5,207 bases of DNA from Lachnospiraceae bacterium UBA7480. Lineage in GTDB: Bacteria > Bacillota > Clostridia > Lachnospirales > Lachnospiraceae. A program made the translations under genes and the position numbers. The notes below the pieces were generated by a model. The model saw only the letters and a program-made list of their open reading frames with translations. It made no database searches and was not told the origin of the DNA. The stretch covers positions 2,841-8,047 of the forward strand of contig DLOQ01000103.1 of assembly GCA_002479655.1 (NCBI GenBank). Reading direction: 5' to 3'. Of the stretch, positions 1 through 5,207 are shown one piece after another (position 1 is the first letter of the stretch; each line of letters starts with the position of its first letter).

Positions 1-2
1 CG

Positions 3-116
3 CCGTTAAAGCTGCAGTTTCTGCATGCCGCATATGGCTTTGGCAAGGTGCCGGAGGGAACGGCTTCCATTGCGGATATCATGGAGCTTCCGGCCGCTGC
101 GGAACAGATCTTTTGA
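3..116 (+). CDS. C-terminal fragment of a probable HAD-family hydrolase (5' end outside window)
   Basis: An open frame enters from the left edge and runs 37 codons to a TGA at 114-116. The peptide contains LHAAYGFGKVPEG and ends IADIMELPAAAEQIF. A tail with a YGFG-type motif, a short acidic/proline stretch and a final 'D-x-x-ELP' helix is what I know from the C-termini of HAD-superfamily phosphatases related to phosphoglycolate phosphatase, where this strand-loop-helix closes the Rossmann core. The catalytic aspartate motifs would lie upstream, outside the window, so activity and substrate cannot be judged. Codon use (ctg, ggc, gcg, atc, gag) matches the other genes here, and the other two plus-strand frames give cysteine/tryptophan-rich, unconvincing peptides. 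The gene converges on the ATPase gene with 58 bases between the two stops. That it is coding is fairly safe; the family call is moderate. Confidence 0.62.
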   Translation, partial: PLKLQFLHAAYGFGKVPEGTASIADIMELPAAAEQIF

Positions 117-174
117 TCGCGGCATCAGGGTATCAGCCGTGATTTGCGCTGAATATATCGGCAACTTCGGTGAT

Positions 175-1482
175 TCATGGGCACTGTCCCGCAAGGTAAT
201 CCACAAACTGCTGCGCCGTCCGTCCGGAAATGCCGCCGTGGGAGAGCTCCCACTGGGTGGCTTTGGCGCAAAGCTCCGCATCGGACAACATGATTTCCGG
301 GTGCTTTGCCGCAAGGAAACGGACGATGTTATAATATTCTTCCTGCTGCGGTTTGGCATAAAAGATCGTTACGCCGAATCTCTGCACAAGGGAGAGCTTC
401 TCCTGTATCGTATCGGAACGGTGTACTTCGCCGTCATGCTCCATGTCGTTCTTGTCGTTCCAGCTTTCTTTGATCAGATGGCGGCGGTTGGAGGTGGCAT
501 AGATCAGGACATTATCCGGTCTGGTTTCCAACCCGCCTTCGATGACCGCCTTCAGGTATTTATATTCGATTTCAAAATCCTCAAAGGAAAGATCATCCAT
601 ATAGATGATAAAGCGGTAATTCCTGTTTTTGATATGGGAGATGACGCCGGAAAGATCCTGAAACTGATGTTTATAGATCTCGATCACGCGCAGCCCCTGA
701 TCATAATATTCATTGATGATCGCTTTGATGCTGGTGGATTTGCCGGTGCCGCTGTCGCCAAACAGCAGGACGTTATTGGCTTTTCTGCCCTGAACAAAGG
801 CTTCCGTATTATCGATCAGCTTTTTCTTCTGCGATTCATAACCTACAAGGTCGCTTAATAAGACGCTGTCCGTGTTGGTGATCGGCATAAAGACCAGCTG
901 CTCTTGTTTTCTTGCGATGCGGAAAGCCTTGTTTAATCCAAACATTCCTACGCCATATGCTTTATAAAAATCCGTAATGATCGTAAAGATTTCATTTTCA
1001 TCCTTCGCGTTTTCGATCTGGCGGCTGATGGATCGTACCTTTTCACTGACTTCCCGGTTATACATCTGTTCCTTTTTCGGGATCGAATGATAATTTGTAA
1101 TGGTCGAAAAACAGTCGATGCCCAGATCGTTCTCGATGGGCGAAAAATCAAATTCAAATAAAGCTTTAAATATTTTAAAGTCCTTTCTGGCAAAGGTATT
1201 GACCGTTCCGTCGCTGGCGCCGTTTTTCTCACAGGTCAGGCTGAACGAGTTCTCGTTCGTAATGAGAATATAGGCGAGATAATTGTGCCAGAGATTCTCG
1301 TCAAAGCCGTACTGCGTCGCAAGGTCGAGGAGACGCTTGATCTCCTGATAGATACGCGTGACTAAGGAAGCCGGTTCTTCGGACTGATTCTCATATGCCC
1401 GGTAGATGTCGGCAAGCCGGCAGATAATACTGTCTTTTCCGAGGTCGTGATAAAGCACCAGTTTTGCAATTTCGTTATACAT
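175..1482 (-). CDS. DUF815-type AAA+ family ATP-binding protein
   Basis: This 435-residue cytoplasmic protein looks like the DUF815/COG2607 group of predicted AAA+ ATPases, whose substrate and role are not established. The first ~200 residues are helical with no motif I recognise. The ATPase core follows: Walker [10 protein letters not shown] at 242-250, Walker [11 protein letters not shown] at 291-300 (D296, D297), a sensor-1-like ATSNRRHL at 329-336 (N332), and [10 protein letters not shown] at 361-370, where R368 is a candidate arginine finger. SGRTAQQF near 419-426 may be the sensor-2 helix. All nucleotide-binding motifs look intact. The frame stays open upstream to an ATG at 1683, which would add 67 hydrophobic residues. 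I reject that start because GGAG lies 7 bases before the ATG at 1480-1482, the extension would overlap the divergent gene, and a candidate promoter sits inside it. It converges on the HAD-like gene and diverges from the glycosyltransferase gene. Confidence 0.88.
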   Translation of the reverse strand: MYNEIAKLVLYHDLGKDSIICRLADIYRAYENQSEEPASLVTRIYQEIKRLLDLATQYGFDENLWHNYLAYILITNENSFSLTCEKNGASDGTVNTFARKDFKIFKALFEFDFSPIENDLGIDCFSTITNYHSIPKKEQMYNREVSEKVRSISRQIENAKDENEIFTIITDFYKAYGVGMFGLNKAFRIARKQEQLVFMPITNTDSVLLSDLVGYESQKKKLIDNTEAFVQGRKANNVLLFGDSGTGKSTSIKAIINEYYDQGLRVIEIYKHQFQDLSGVISHIKNRNYRFIIYMDDLSFEDFEIEYKYLKAVIEGGLETRPDNVLIYATSNRRHLIKESWNDKNDMEHDGEVHRSDTIQEKLSLVQRFGVTIFYAKPQQEEYYNIVRFLAAKHPEIMLSDAELCAKATQWELSHGGISGRTAQQFVDYLAGQCP

Positions 1483-1523
1483 AGATATGCTCCATATTTG
1501 TTTTCTTTTATTTCCTAATAAAT

Positions 1524-1552
1524 AAAGTATCACGAATAAAAAGAAAAGTAAA
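1524..1552 (-). promoter_or_regulatory. Candidate sigma-A promoter of the DUF815 ATPase gene
   Basis: On the minus strand, TTTACT (1552-1547, 4 of 6 to TTGACA) is followed after 17 bases by TACTTT (1529-1524, 3 of 6 to TATAAT). A TG one base before the -10 hexamer gives an extended -10. Transcription would start near 1517, leaving a leader of about 35 bases. The hexamers are weak, so the support is mainly spacing, the extended -10 and the position. Confidence 0.4.
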
Positions 1553-1566
1553 TCGGTGAAAAGAAA

Positions 1567-1587
1567 TCCCTGAGCGAAAGGCAGGGA
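1567..1587. repeat. Inverted repeat between divergent promoters, candidate operator
   Basis: TCCCTG (1567-1572) and CAGGGA (1582-1587) form perfect 6-base arms around a 9-base spacer. With small bulges, the flanking A-run on the left (AAAAG) can pair with the T-run on the right (CTTTT). The repeat lies between the two -35 boxes, 5 bases upstream of the plus-strand one and 15 bases from the minus-strand one, a fitting place for a shared regulator. It is followed by T-rich DNA like a terminator, but no plus-strand gene precedes it, so an operator is the likelier reading. The function is inferred. Confidence 0.4.
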
Positions 1588-1591
1588 ATAT

Positions 1592-1620
1592 TTGCTTTTT
1601 GATATCTTAACCGTTATAAT
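1592..1620 (+). promoter_or_regulatory. Sigma-A-type promoter of the glycosyltransferase gene
   Basis: TTGCTT (1592-1597, 4 of 6 to consensus, with the TTG intact) is separated by exactly 17 bases from a perfect TATAAT (1615-1620). Transcription should start near 1627, giving a leader of about 34 bases before the ATG at 1661. The leader carries the direct repeat CAGATAAA (1624-1631 and 1639-1646) and the ribosome binding site AGGGAG (1649-1654), 6 bases from the start codon. Confidence 0.7.
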
Positions 1621-1660
1621 AAACAGATAAAAACAGGCAGATAAAGGCAGGGAGAAAACA

Positions 1661-3169
1661 ATGGGATATATTGAGGAATACAAAACGCTTTTACACAGTC
1701 TGCTGCAGCAGCACAGGCTCTCAGAGGCGCGAGAGCTGTTTTCGGCATTCCATAAGACATCGGTAAAATATGATGCAGAGCTTTGTTATCTGGAAGCCGT
1801 CCTGTGTTATTATGAGGGAAAGTATCCGCTTGCGCTTTTCTGGGCGGAAAGAGGGAAGCAGTCGGATGTCGGATACGCACCGCTTCAGGAACTGCTTTTG
1901 CTGTTGACGGAAGGGGAAGAACAGCCGCTATTTCCTGTTGATTGTTCCTTTCAGAACCGGAGATTAAGGATCGTTATAATCAGAGGATATCTGGAAATCT
2001 GTAACTTTACGCTGGAATATTTCCGGAATGTTTTTGAAGAATTGGGACATGAGATCTATCTGCTGGATCTGAAGCTGTTCCGGGAGACGGGGAATGATCT
2101 TCTGGAGTTTGTAAAGGCTGGACTGGATTTTGTACTGACGATAGATAATGACGGATTATCGCTTAAGCTTGATGAGACACGCAGCCTGTGGGAATTTTTG
2201 GGTGTGCCGTGTCTGAATATCTTATTTGATCATCCTTATCTTTTTTTCGAGGCATTGCAGGGGCTTCCCAAAGTATGTGTGCCGGTCTGCATGGATCCGT
2301 ACCATGTCCTTTATATCAAACGCTTTTATAAGGATTTAAAACATAGTTATTTTATGCCGTTAGGAGGGGAGGAACCCCATACAGGGTCAATGATTCCGTG
2401 GGAGCGGCGCAGTATAGACGTTTTATACACCGGAAGCCTGAAAAGAGTAGCCGATGCCGTTGATGATGACTTTTCCAAAAAGGTAATGCTGTATCTGAGT
2501 GAGCATACGGCTTCTACGGCTGAGGAGGCGATTGAAATATGTTTCCGCAATTTATCACGGGAGGAATTGGCGGCTTCGTTTCCTGTTCTGGCGGATGGCA
2601 GCGACCCGGCATCGGCGGATGATGAACTGCTCAGACGCGTGATCGAAACATACCGCTTCTGTGATGTGAATACACAATATATTTATCGTAAAGAGCTGGT
2701 GCGGCAGCTGATCGACCGTGAGATCCATGTGACGGTCTATGGAGGCGGCTGGGAACTGCTCGGCTGGGACGATCATCCGTATTTTCACCGGCATTCTTTT
2801 GCGCCGGCGAAAGAATGCATCTCCAAAATGCAGGATGCCAAATTTGTATTAAATATTATGCCGTGGTTCAAGGCGGGCACGCATGACAGGGTCAACAATG
2901 CGATGCTGGCGCATGCGGTCTGCGTAACGGACAGGAGCAGCTATCTGGAGGAACGGTTTATGGATGGAGAAGATCTGCTGTATGTTCCGCTGGAGGATAT
3001 CGGTGCGGCAGCGGAGCGGATCAAGGAGCTGCTGTGTGATCCTCGGCGGGCGGAAAGGATCGCGGAAAGCGGATATCAGAAAGCGGTTCTAAGGGAAACA
3101 TGGCAGAACAGGGCGATGGATATGCTCGTAAGAGTGATGGAAGCGCGTTTTGATGATGAAACAACATAA
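1661..3169 (+). CDS. CgeB-like GT-B glycosyltransferase with helical N-terminal domain
   Basis: This 502-residue protein has no signal peptide or membrane segment and is probably a cytoplasmic sugar transferase; donor and acceptor are unknown. Residues 1-85 are helical and TPR-like, with [20 protein letters not shown] as a typical paired-helix stretch. Residues ~100-235 look like the first Rossmann domain ([10 protein letters not shown] at 101-110, then the HPY motif at 191-193). A helical insert spans ~262-345. The second Rossmann domain, ~351-495, resembles the 'glycosyl transferases group 1' domain of CgeB-like proteins: VTVYGGGW at 357-364, [19 protein letters not shown] at 398-415, then [13 protein letters not shown] and a C-terminal helix. 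Many retaining GT-B enzymes have a glutamate in the FEAMA-type position; here it reads NNAML (N413). The ATG follows AGGGAG by 6 bases. No convincing terminator separates it from spoVT 148 bases downstream. The fold call is good; the specific role is unknown. Confidence 0.82.
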   Translation: MGYIEEYKTLLHSLLQQHRLSEARELFSAFHKTSVKYDAELCYLEAVLCYYEGKYPLALFWAERGKQSDVGYAPLQELLLLLTEGEEQPLFPVDCSFQNRRLRIVIIRGYLEICNFTLEYFRNVFEELGHEIYLLDLKLFRETGNDLLEFVKAGLDFVLTIDNDGLSLKLDETRSLWEFLGVPCLNILFDHPYLFFEALQGLPKVCVPVCMDPYHVLYIKRFYKDLKHSYFMPLGGEEPHTGSMIPWERRSIDVLYTGSLKRVADAVDDDFSKKVMLYLSEHTASTAEEAIEICFRNLSREELAASFPVLADGSDPASADDELLRRVIETYRFCDVNTQYIYRKELVRQLIDREIHVTVYGGGWELLGWDDHPYFHRHSFAPAKECISKMQDAKFVLNIMPWFKAGTHDRVNNAMLAHAVCVTDRSSYLEERFMDGEDLLYVPLEDIGAAAERIKELLCDPRRAERIAESGYQKAVLRETWQNRAMDMLVRVMEARFDDETT

Positions 3170-3221
3170 GATTTTGCTGCGCGATTTTTAAGGTATAAAA
3201 TGCCACCGTTTACAGATACTA

Positions 3222-3251
3222 GAATTGCAAAAATGAATTGCTTCATATGAA
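3222..3251. promoter_or_regulatory. Palindrome and direct repeat in the spoVT leader, candidate regulator site
   Basis: The leader contains GAATTGC twice (3222-3228 and 3235-3241, period 13) and, directly after it, the perfect 10-base palindrome TTCATATGAA (3242-3251). The cluster ends 66 bases before the spoVT start, where a promoter or operator would be expected. I found no promoter that fits consensus well: TTGCAA (3225-3230), 17 bases, TGAAAT (3248-3253) is the best sigma-A-like pair and matches only 4 of 6 in each box. A regulatory role is inferred from symmetry and position only. Confidence 0.3.
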
Positions 3252-3317
3252 ATACAACCTGAGATAAAAGCAGATTCATGATAAAGTAATATTTGTAAAT
3301 GGAGGAAAAGATACATT

Positions 3318-3866
3318 ATGAAAGCAACAGGGATTGTAAGACGGATTGACGATTTGGGCAGGATTGTAATTCCTAAGGAGATCCGCAGAAATCTTCGGAT
3401 CAGGGAAAGTGATTCGATTGAAATATTTACGGGACGCGATGGAGAGATCGTCCTGAAGAAATATTCTCCGATTGGCGAGATGGGAGTGTTTGCGAAAAAA
3501 TATGCGGAAAGTCTTGCGCAGATATCCGGCATGACGGCGGTGATTGCGGATAGGGATCAATTTATCGCGGTGTCCGGCGGCTTTAAGGGGCTGCATGGGC
3601 AGTATCTCAGTAAAGAACTGGAGGAAAAGCTGGATCGCCGGGAGACGGTCATGGCAAACAGTGCGGAGCGTGAATTTATCCATATCGATAAGGACGGTTC
3701 GGCGGAATATGAGCAGGAGATCATCTGTCCGATCCTTTGCGAAGGAGATGTTATCGGCGCTGTGATCCTGCTTGCAACAGAGGAAAAGGCGGACATGACA
3801 GGAACGGAAAAGAAGCTGGTGCAGACGGCGGCGAACTTTCTTGGAAGACAGATGGAGACAACGTAG
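3318..3866 (+). CDS. spoVT: Stage V sporulation protein T, AbrB/GAF transcriptional regulator
   Basis: SpoVT is a DNA-binding regulator active in the forespore. In Bacillus subtilis it tunes the sigma-G regulon and affects spore coat, resistance and germination. The 182 residues are close to the usual ~178. Residues 1-50 are the AbrB-type swapped-hairpin domain, with MKATGIVRRIDDLGRIVIPK and EIRRNLRIRE nearly identical to the B. subtilis protein as I remember it. Residues ~55-180 form the GAF-like sensor and dimerisation domain, with the conserved VIADRDQFIAVSG (75-87), an IICPIL-EGDVIGAVILL core (135-152) and the final AANFLGRQME helix. The ATG is preceded by GGAGG at 3301-3305, a rather long 12-base spacing, but the MKATGI start is the family start. 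It follows the glycosyltransferase gene in the same direction and converges on the 88-residue gene, with 54 bases between stops. No intrinsic terminator is evident there. Its presence marks the host as a spore former. Confidence 0.96.
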   Translation: MKATGIVRRIDDLGRIVIPKEIRRNLRIRESDSIEIFTGRDGEIVLKKYSPIGEMGVFAKKYAESLAQISGMTAVIADRDQFIAVSGGFKGLHGQYLSKELEEKLDRRETVMANSAEREFIHIDKDGSAEYEQEIICPILCEGDVIGAVILLATEEKADMTGTEKKLVQTAANFLGRQMETT

Positions 3867-3920
3867 ATCTGTGAGTATTGAAATTTTTGACGCGGGCTGC
3901 CGTGCCGGAACTCAACGGAT

Positions 3921-4187
3921 CTAGTCTTCTTCGATGACGTGGATCTCCAGATAGTCAAAATCAATCTGTTCTATAAAATTGTCTTGATAAAAACGAGCCT
4001 TGGCAAATTGTTGAAACTCTTTGGCTGTCTTATCCAGCCAAAGAGGGCTGCCGAGATCAAACCGGCTGCATAGCTCATTTAATGCTTTAAATATCTTATG
4101 GGTGCGTGTGTCGTTTTCGTCATTGCATATGACGGCATCTTTGATCAAATGATTATCTTTTATCATTTTTCCCCATAATCTGAACAT
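3921..4187 (-). CDS. Conserved small protein of unknown function (88 aa)
   Basis: The protein starts MFRLWGKMIKDNHLIKD and ends IDFDYLEIHVIEED. I associate this pattern (an MFRLWGK start, a THKIFKALNELC helix at 30-40, a PLWLDKTAKEF segment at 48-58, and an F-x-QDNFIEQIDFDYLEI tail) with a family of small hypothetical proteins common in Lachnospiraceae; no function is known to me. It has no signal peptide or membrane helix, two cysteines (C21, C40) too far apart to suggest a metal site, and an acidic C-terminus, so it should be a soluble globular cytoplasmic protein. It is clearly a real gene: GGAGG (4198-4194) sits 6 bases before the ATG, and a good promoter (4258-4285) lies upstream. It converges on spoVT and diverges from the alarmone synthetase gene. 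Whether it is linked to either in function cannot be told from the sequence. Confidence 0.85.
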   Translation of the reverse strand: MFRLWGKMIKDNHLIKDAVICNDENDTRTHKIFKALNELCSRFDLGSPLWLDKTAKEFQQFAKARFYQDNFIEQIDFDYLEIHVIEED

Positions 4188-4205
4188 TTTCCGCCTCCAT
4201 GCACG

Positions 4206-4253
4206 CGATTTTTGTGATTTATTAAGATTTTATTAAAAATCGATGCGATTTTT
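4206..4253 (-). promoter_or_regulatory. Competing hairpin arms in the leader of the 88-aa gene
   Basis: In the minus-strand transcript, AAAAATCG (4253-4246), CGATTTTT (4242-4235) and a second AAAAATCG (4213-4206) lie in order. The middle arm is complementary to both outer arms, giving either a tight hairpin with a 3-base loop at the very 5' end of the RNA or a longer one with a 21-base loop ending 8 bases before the GGAGG. The stems are 8 base pairs but AU-rich, so stability is modest. As DNA, the first pair is also an operator-like inverted repeat overlapping the predicted start of transcription. The pairing is seen directly; a regulatory role is inferred. Confidence 0.4.
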
Positions 4254-4273
4254 GAAGATTATATTGTGATTTT
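4207..4273. other. Helically phased T-tracts, candidate intrinsic DNA bend
   Basis: GATTT or GATTA motifs start at 4207, 4216, 4226, 4247, 4257 and 4268, so neighbouring motifs are 9, 10, 21, 10 and 11 bases apart, close to multiples of one helical turn. The gap near 4236 is filled by an A-tract (4235-4239). Short A/T-tracts repeated in phase are known to curve DNA. The run covers the -10 box and leader of the 88-residue gene and lies upstream of the relP-type promoter. Curvature is predicted by eye, not calculated. Confidence 0.4.
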
Positions 4274-4285
4274 GCACTATCTCAA
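4258..4285 (-). promoter_or_regulatory. Sigma-A-type promoter of the 88-aa gene
   Basis: On the minus strand, TTGAGA (4285-4280, 5 of 6 to TTGACA) is followed after 16 bases by a perfect TATAAT (4263-4258). Transcription should begin near 4251-4253, giving a leader of about 65 bases before the ATG at 4187. The predicted start falls at the edge of the AAAAATCG/CGATTTTT inverted repeat. Confidence 0.65.
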
Positions 4286-4340
4286 AGTAGTTTACCATAA
4301 TAGACAAAAGAAAACGATAAAAAAATTACTAAAAATTGTG

Positions 4341-4357
4341 TAAATTTAATGAATTTA
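4341..4357. repeat. AT-only inverted repeat upstream of the alarmone synthetase promoter
   Basis: TAAATT (4341-4346) and AATTTA (4352-4357) are perfect inverted arms around the 5-base spacer TAATG, ending 10 bases before the -35 box at 4368. It could be an activator or repressor site, or part of an AT-rich upstream element. In DNA this rich in A and T such arms arise easily by chance, so confidence is low. Confidence 0.2.
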
Positions 4358-4367
4358 TTGTAATAAC

Positions 4368-4396
4368 TATACAAATCAGAAAAGATGTGATATAAT
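4368..4396 (+). promoter_or_regulatory. Extended -10 sigma-A promoter of the alarmone synthetase gene
   Basis: TATACA (4368-4373, 4 of 6 to TTGACA) lies 17 bases before a perfect TATAAT (4391-4396). A TG at 4388-4389 makes an extended -10 (TGATATAAT). The DNA upstream is dense in A and T runs and could act as an UP element. Transcription would start near 4403, leaving a leader of about 69 bases in which I see no stable hairpin. Confidence 0.7.
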
Positions 4397-4471
4397 CTAT
4401 TTAAAAGATGATTGGTGCTAAGTAAGAAACAAAAGATGCAAGCTGGGATCTGACAAAAAGGATGTGACGTT

Positions 4472-5134
4472 ATGGAATTTCGACCCTCGCAAAATTCTGA
4501 GGTTGATAGATGGAAAGAAGTTATTTTAGTTTATAATTCGGCGTTAAAGGAGATCGGGACGAGGCTGGAGATTTTAAATGATGAATTTCAGCATGTACAT
4601 AAGTACAATCCGATCGAACATATTAAATCCAGAATAAAATCTTCGGAAAGCATTGTAAAGAAATTAAAAAAACATGGCTTGGAATCCACAATTGAAAATA
4701 TGGTGGAGCATGTGAATGATATCGCGGGCATCCGCGTGATCTGCTCATTTACTTCCGATATCTACCGTGTTGCGGAGATGCTGGGGCGCCAGAGTGATAT
4801 CAAGGTGTTATGTGTTAAGGACTATATAGCGAATCCCAAACCCAGCGGTTATAAGAGTTATCATTTATTGGTTATGGTGCCGATCTTCTTATCAAACCGC
4901 GTGGTGGATGTGAAGGTGGAGATCCAGCTCAGGACGGTAGCTATGGATTTCTGGGCAAGTCTGGAGCATAAGATATATTATAAATTTGAAGGCAACGCTC
5001 CGGAATACATTAAGACGTCGCTGGTGGAATGTGCTAATATGGTATCTGCTCTGGATGATCAGATGATGCAGTTAAATACTGAGATCCAGAAGTTATCGAA
5101 TGAAGATCAATGGGATTACTGGACGGAAGACTGA
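4472..5134 (+). CDS. relP: Small alarmone synthetase (GTP pyrophosphokinase), RelP/YwaC type
   Basis: The enzyme transfers pyrophosphate from ATP to GDP or GTP to make the stringent-response alarmones ppGpp and pppGpp. At 220 residues it is a synthetase-only protein: no HD hydrolase domain precedes it and no TGS or ACT domain follows. Motifs in order: NPIEHIKSRIKSSESI (46-61), the basic ATP-binding segment; HVNDIAGIRVICSF (80-93), with D83 a likely metal ligand; KDYIANPKPSGYKSYH (116-131), with Y127 expected to stack on the guanine; and VEIQLRTVAMDFWASLEHK (149-167), with E150 catalytic. All look intact. The NPIEH start, LSNRVVDVKVEIQ and MDFWASLEHKIYYK resemble remembered B. subtilis YwaC (SAS2/RelP) more than YjbM (RelQ); subtype is less sure than enzyme class. 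AAGGA (4458-4462) lies 9 bases before the ATG. The gene diverges from the 88-residue gene. It has its own promoter, which fits transcriptional control, the usual mode for RelP. Confidence 0.9.
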   Translation: MEFRPSQNSEVDRWKEVILVYNSALKEIGTRLEILNDEFQHVHKYNPIEHIKSRIKSSESIVKKLKKHGLESTIENMVEHVNDIAGIRVICSFTSDIYRVAEMLGRQSDIKVLCVKDYIANPKPSGYKSYHLLVMVPIFLSNRVVDVKVEIQLRTVAMDFWASLEHKIYYKFEGNAPEYIKTSLVECANMVSALDDQMMQLNTEIQKLSNEDQWDYWTED

Positions 5135-5143
5135 TTGGGATGA

Positions 5144-5169
5144 TATTTTTCCGGTGGCTCGGAAAAATA
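5144..5169. repeat. Perfect 10-base inverted repeat after the alarmone synthetase gene
   Basis: TATTTTTCCG (5144-5153) and CGGAAAAATA (5160-5169) are exact inverted arms around a 6-base loop, starting 9 bases after the relP stop. The T-run is in the left arm and the A-run in the right arm, on either strand, and no T-run follows, so this is not a standard intrinsic terminator. It could protect the mRNA 3' end or bind a protein. The repeat is certain; its role is not. Confidence 0.5.
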
Positions 5170-5179
5170 AGGAAATGGC

Positions 5180-5207
5180 TGTTACTGATGCATTTTATCA
5201 GATAACA
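5180..5207 (+). terminator. Possible terminator hairpin cut by the window end
   Basis: TGTTACTGAT (5180-5189) pairs with ATCAGATAACA (5197-5207) around a 7-base loop, with one bulged A. The stem runs into the last base of the window. The bases before it, ATGGC, could extend the stem if the unseen sequence begins with GCC. A following T-run would make this the relP terminator, but it is out of view. Confidence 0.35.

Noticed and set aside
25..858. 277-residue plus-strand open frame opposite the ATPase gene
   Set aside because: It is the antisense shadow of the ATPase coding region: it runs opposite the conserved Walker motifs, has no ribosome binding site and gives no recognisable protein.
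1483..1683. N-terminal extension of the ATPase with two hydrophobic, membrane-like stretches
   Set aside because: The extension overlaps the start of the divergent glycosyltransferase gene and both promoters. A GGAG 7 bases before the ATG at 1482 marks the real start, and MYNEIAKL is a natural beginning for the protein.
1975..1980. Perfect TATAAT inside the glycosyltransferase gene
   Set aside because: The bases 17 upstream (CAGAAC) do not resemble a -35 box, there is no TG extension, and the site lies in well-behaved coding sequence.
3277..3283. CATGATA as the -10 box of a sigma-F/sigma-G promoter for spoVT
   Set aside because: It fits CATNHTA, but no G-H-A-T-R type -35 box lies 17-18 bases upstream, so a promoter call is not supported.
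3867..3920. Bidirectional terminator between spoVT and the 88-aa gene
   Set aside because: The GC-rich stretch around 3889-3909 gives only a broken stem with a mismatch and a wobble, and no T-run follows it on either strand.
3557..3964. Minus-strand open frame opposite spoVT
   Set aside because: Serine-rich, low-complexity translation antisense to a well-conserved gene; it also overlaps the end of the 88-residue gene in another frame.
4408..4453. Two 5-codon mini-ORFs (MIGAK and MQAGI) in the relP leader
   Set aside because: Neither has a ribosome binding site, and such short frames are expected by chance.
3921..5134. Toxin-antitoxin pair of toxic SAS type (88-aa protein as antitoxin of the alarmone synthetase)
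   Set aside because: Toxic SAS genes are usually in one operon with the antitoxin. Here the two genes are divergent with separate promoters, and the synthetase looks like housekeeping RelP/YwaC.

Overview
The window reads like chromosomal DNA of an endospore-forming, low-to-mid GC Firmicute, most likely a clostridium of the Lachnospiraceae type. The main support is a full-length SpoVT sporulation regulator, strong GGAGG-type ribosome binding sites, sigma-A-like promoters with 16-17 base spacers, and a small 88-residue protein whose style I associate with Lachnospiraceae. Family names come from recognising motifs by eye; no database search was run.

Layout, left to right. (1) Positions 3-116 are the last 37 codons of a plus-strand gene cut by the window edge, probably a HAD-family hydrolase. 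(2) It converges on a minus-strand gene (175-1482) for a 435-residue AAA+ family ATPase of the DUF815/COG2607 type. A longer reading to 1683 is possible, but the ribosome binding site places the start at 1482. (3) Diverging from it is a plus-strand gene (1661-3169) for a 502-residue CgeB-like GT-B glycosyltransferase with a helical, TPR-like N-terminus. The 178 bases between the two starts hold a promoter for each direction and an inverted repeat between them. (4) spoVT (3318-3866) follows, with a 148-base leader that holds a perfect palindrome and a short direct repeat. (5) A minus-strand 88-residue conserved protein of unknown function (3921-4187) converges on spoVT. (6) An AT-rich 284-base divergent region (4188-4471) carries promoters in both directions, helically spaced T-tracts and mutually exclusive hairpin arms. 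(7) A small alarmone synthetase of the RelP/YwaC type (4472-5134) is followed by two inverted repeats, the second cut by the window end.

The genes look like independent single-gene units, not an operon: orientation alternates and each divergent pair has its own promoters. A loose stress/sporulation theme exists (SpoVT, ppGpp synthesis), but the sequence does not show that the genes act together. I see no mobile element, CRISPR array, tRNA or rRNA, and no clear new multi-gene system. The parts most worth a second look are the 4188-4471 regulatory region and the unknown 88-residue protein transcribed away from the alarmone synthetase.
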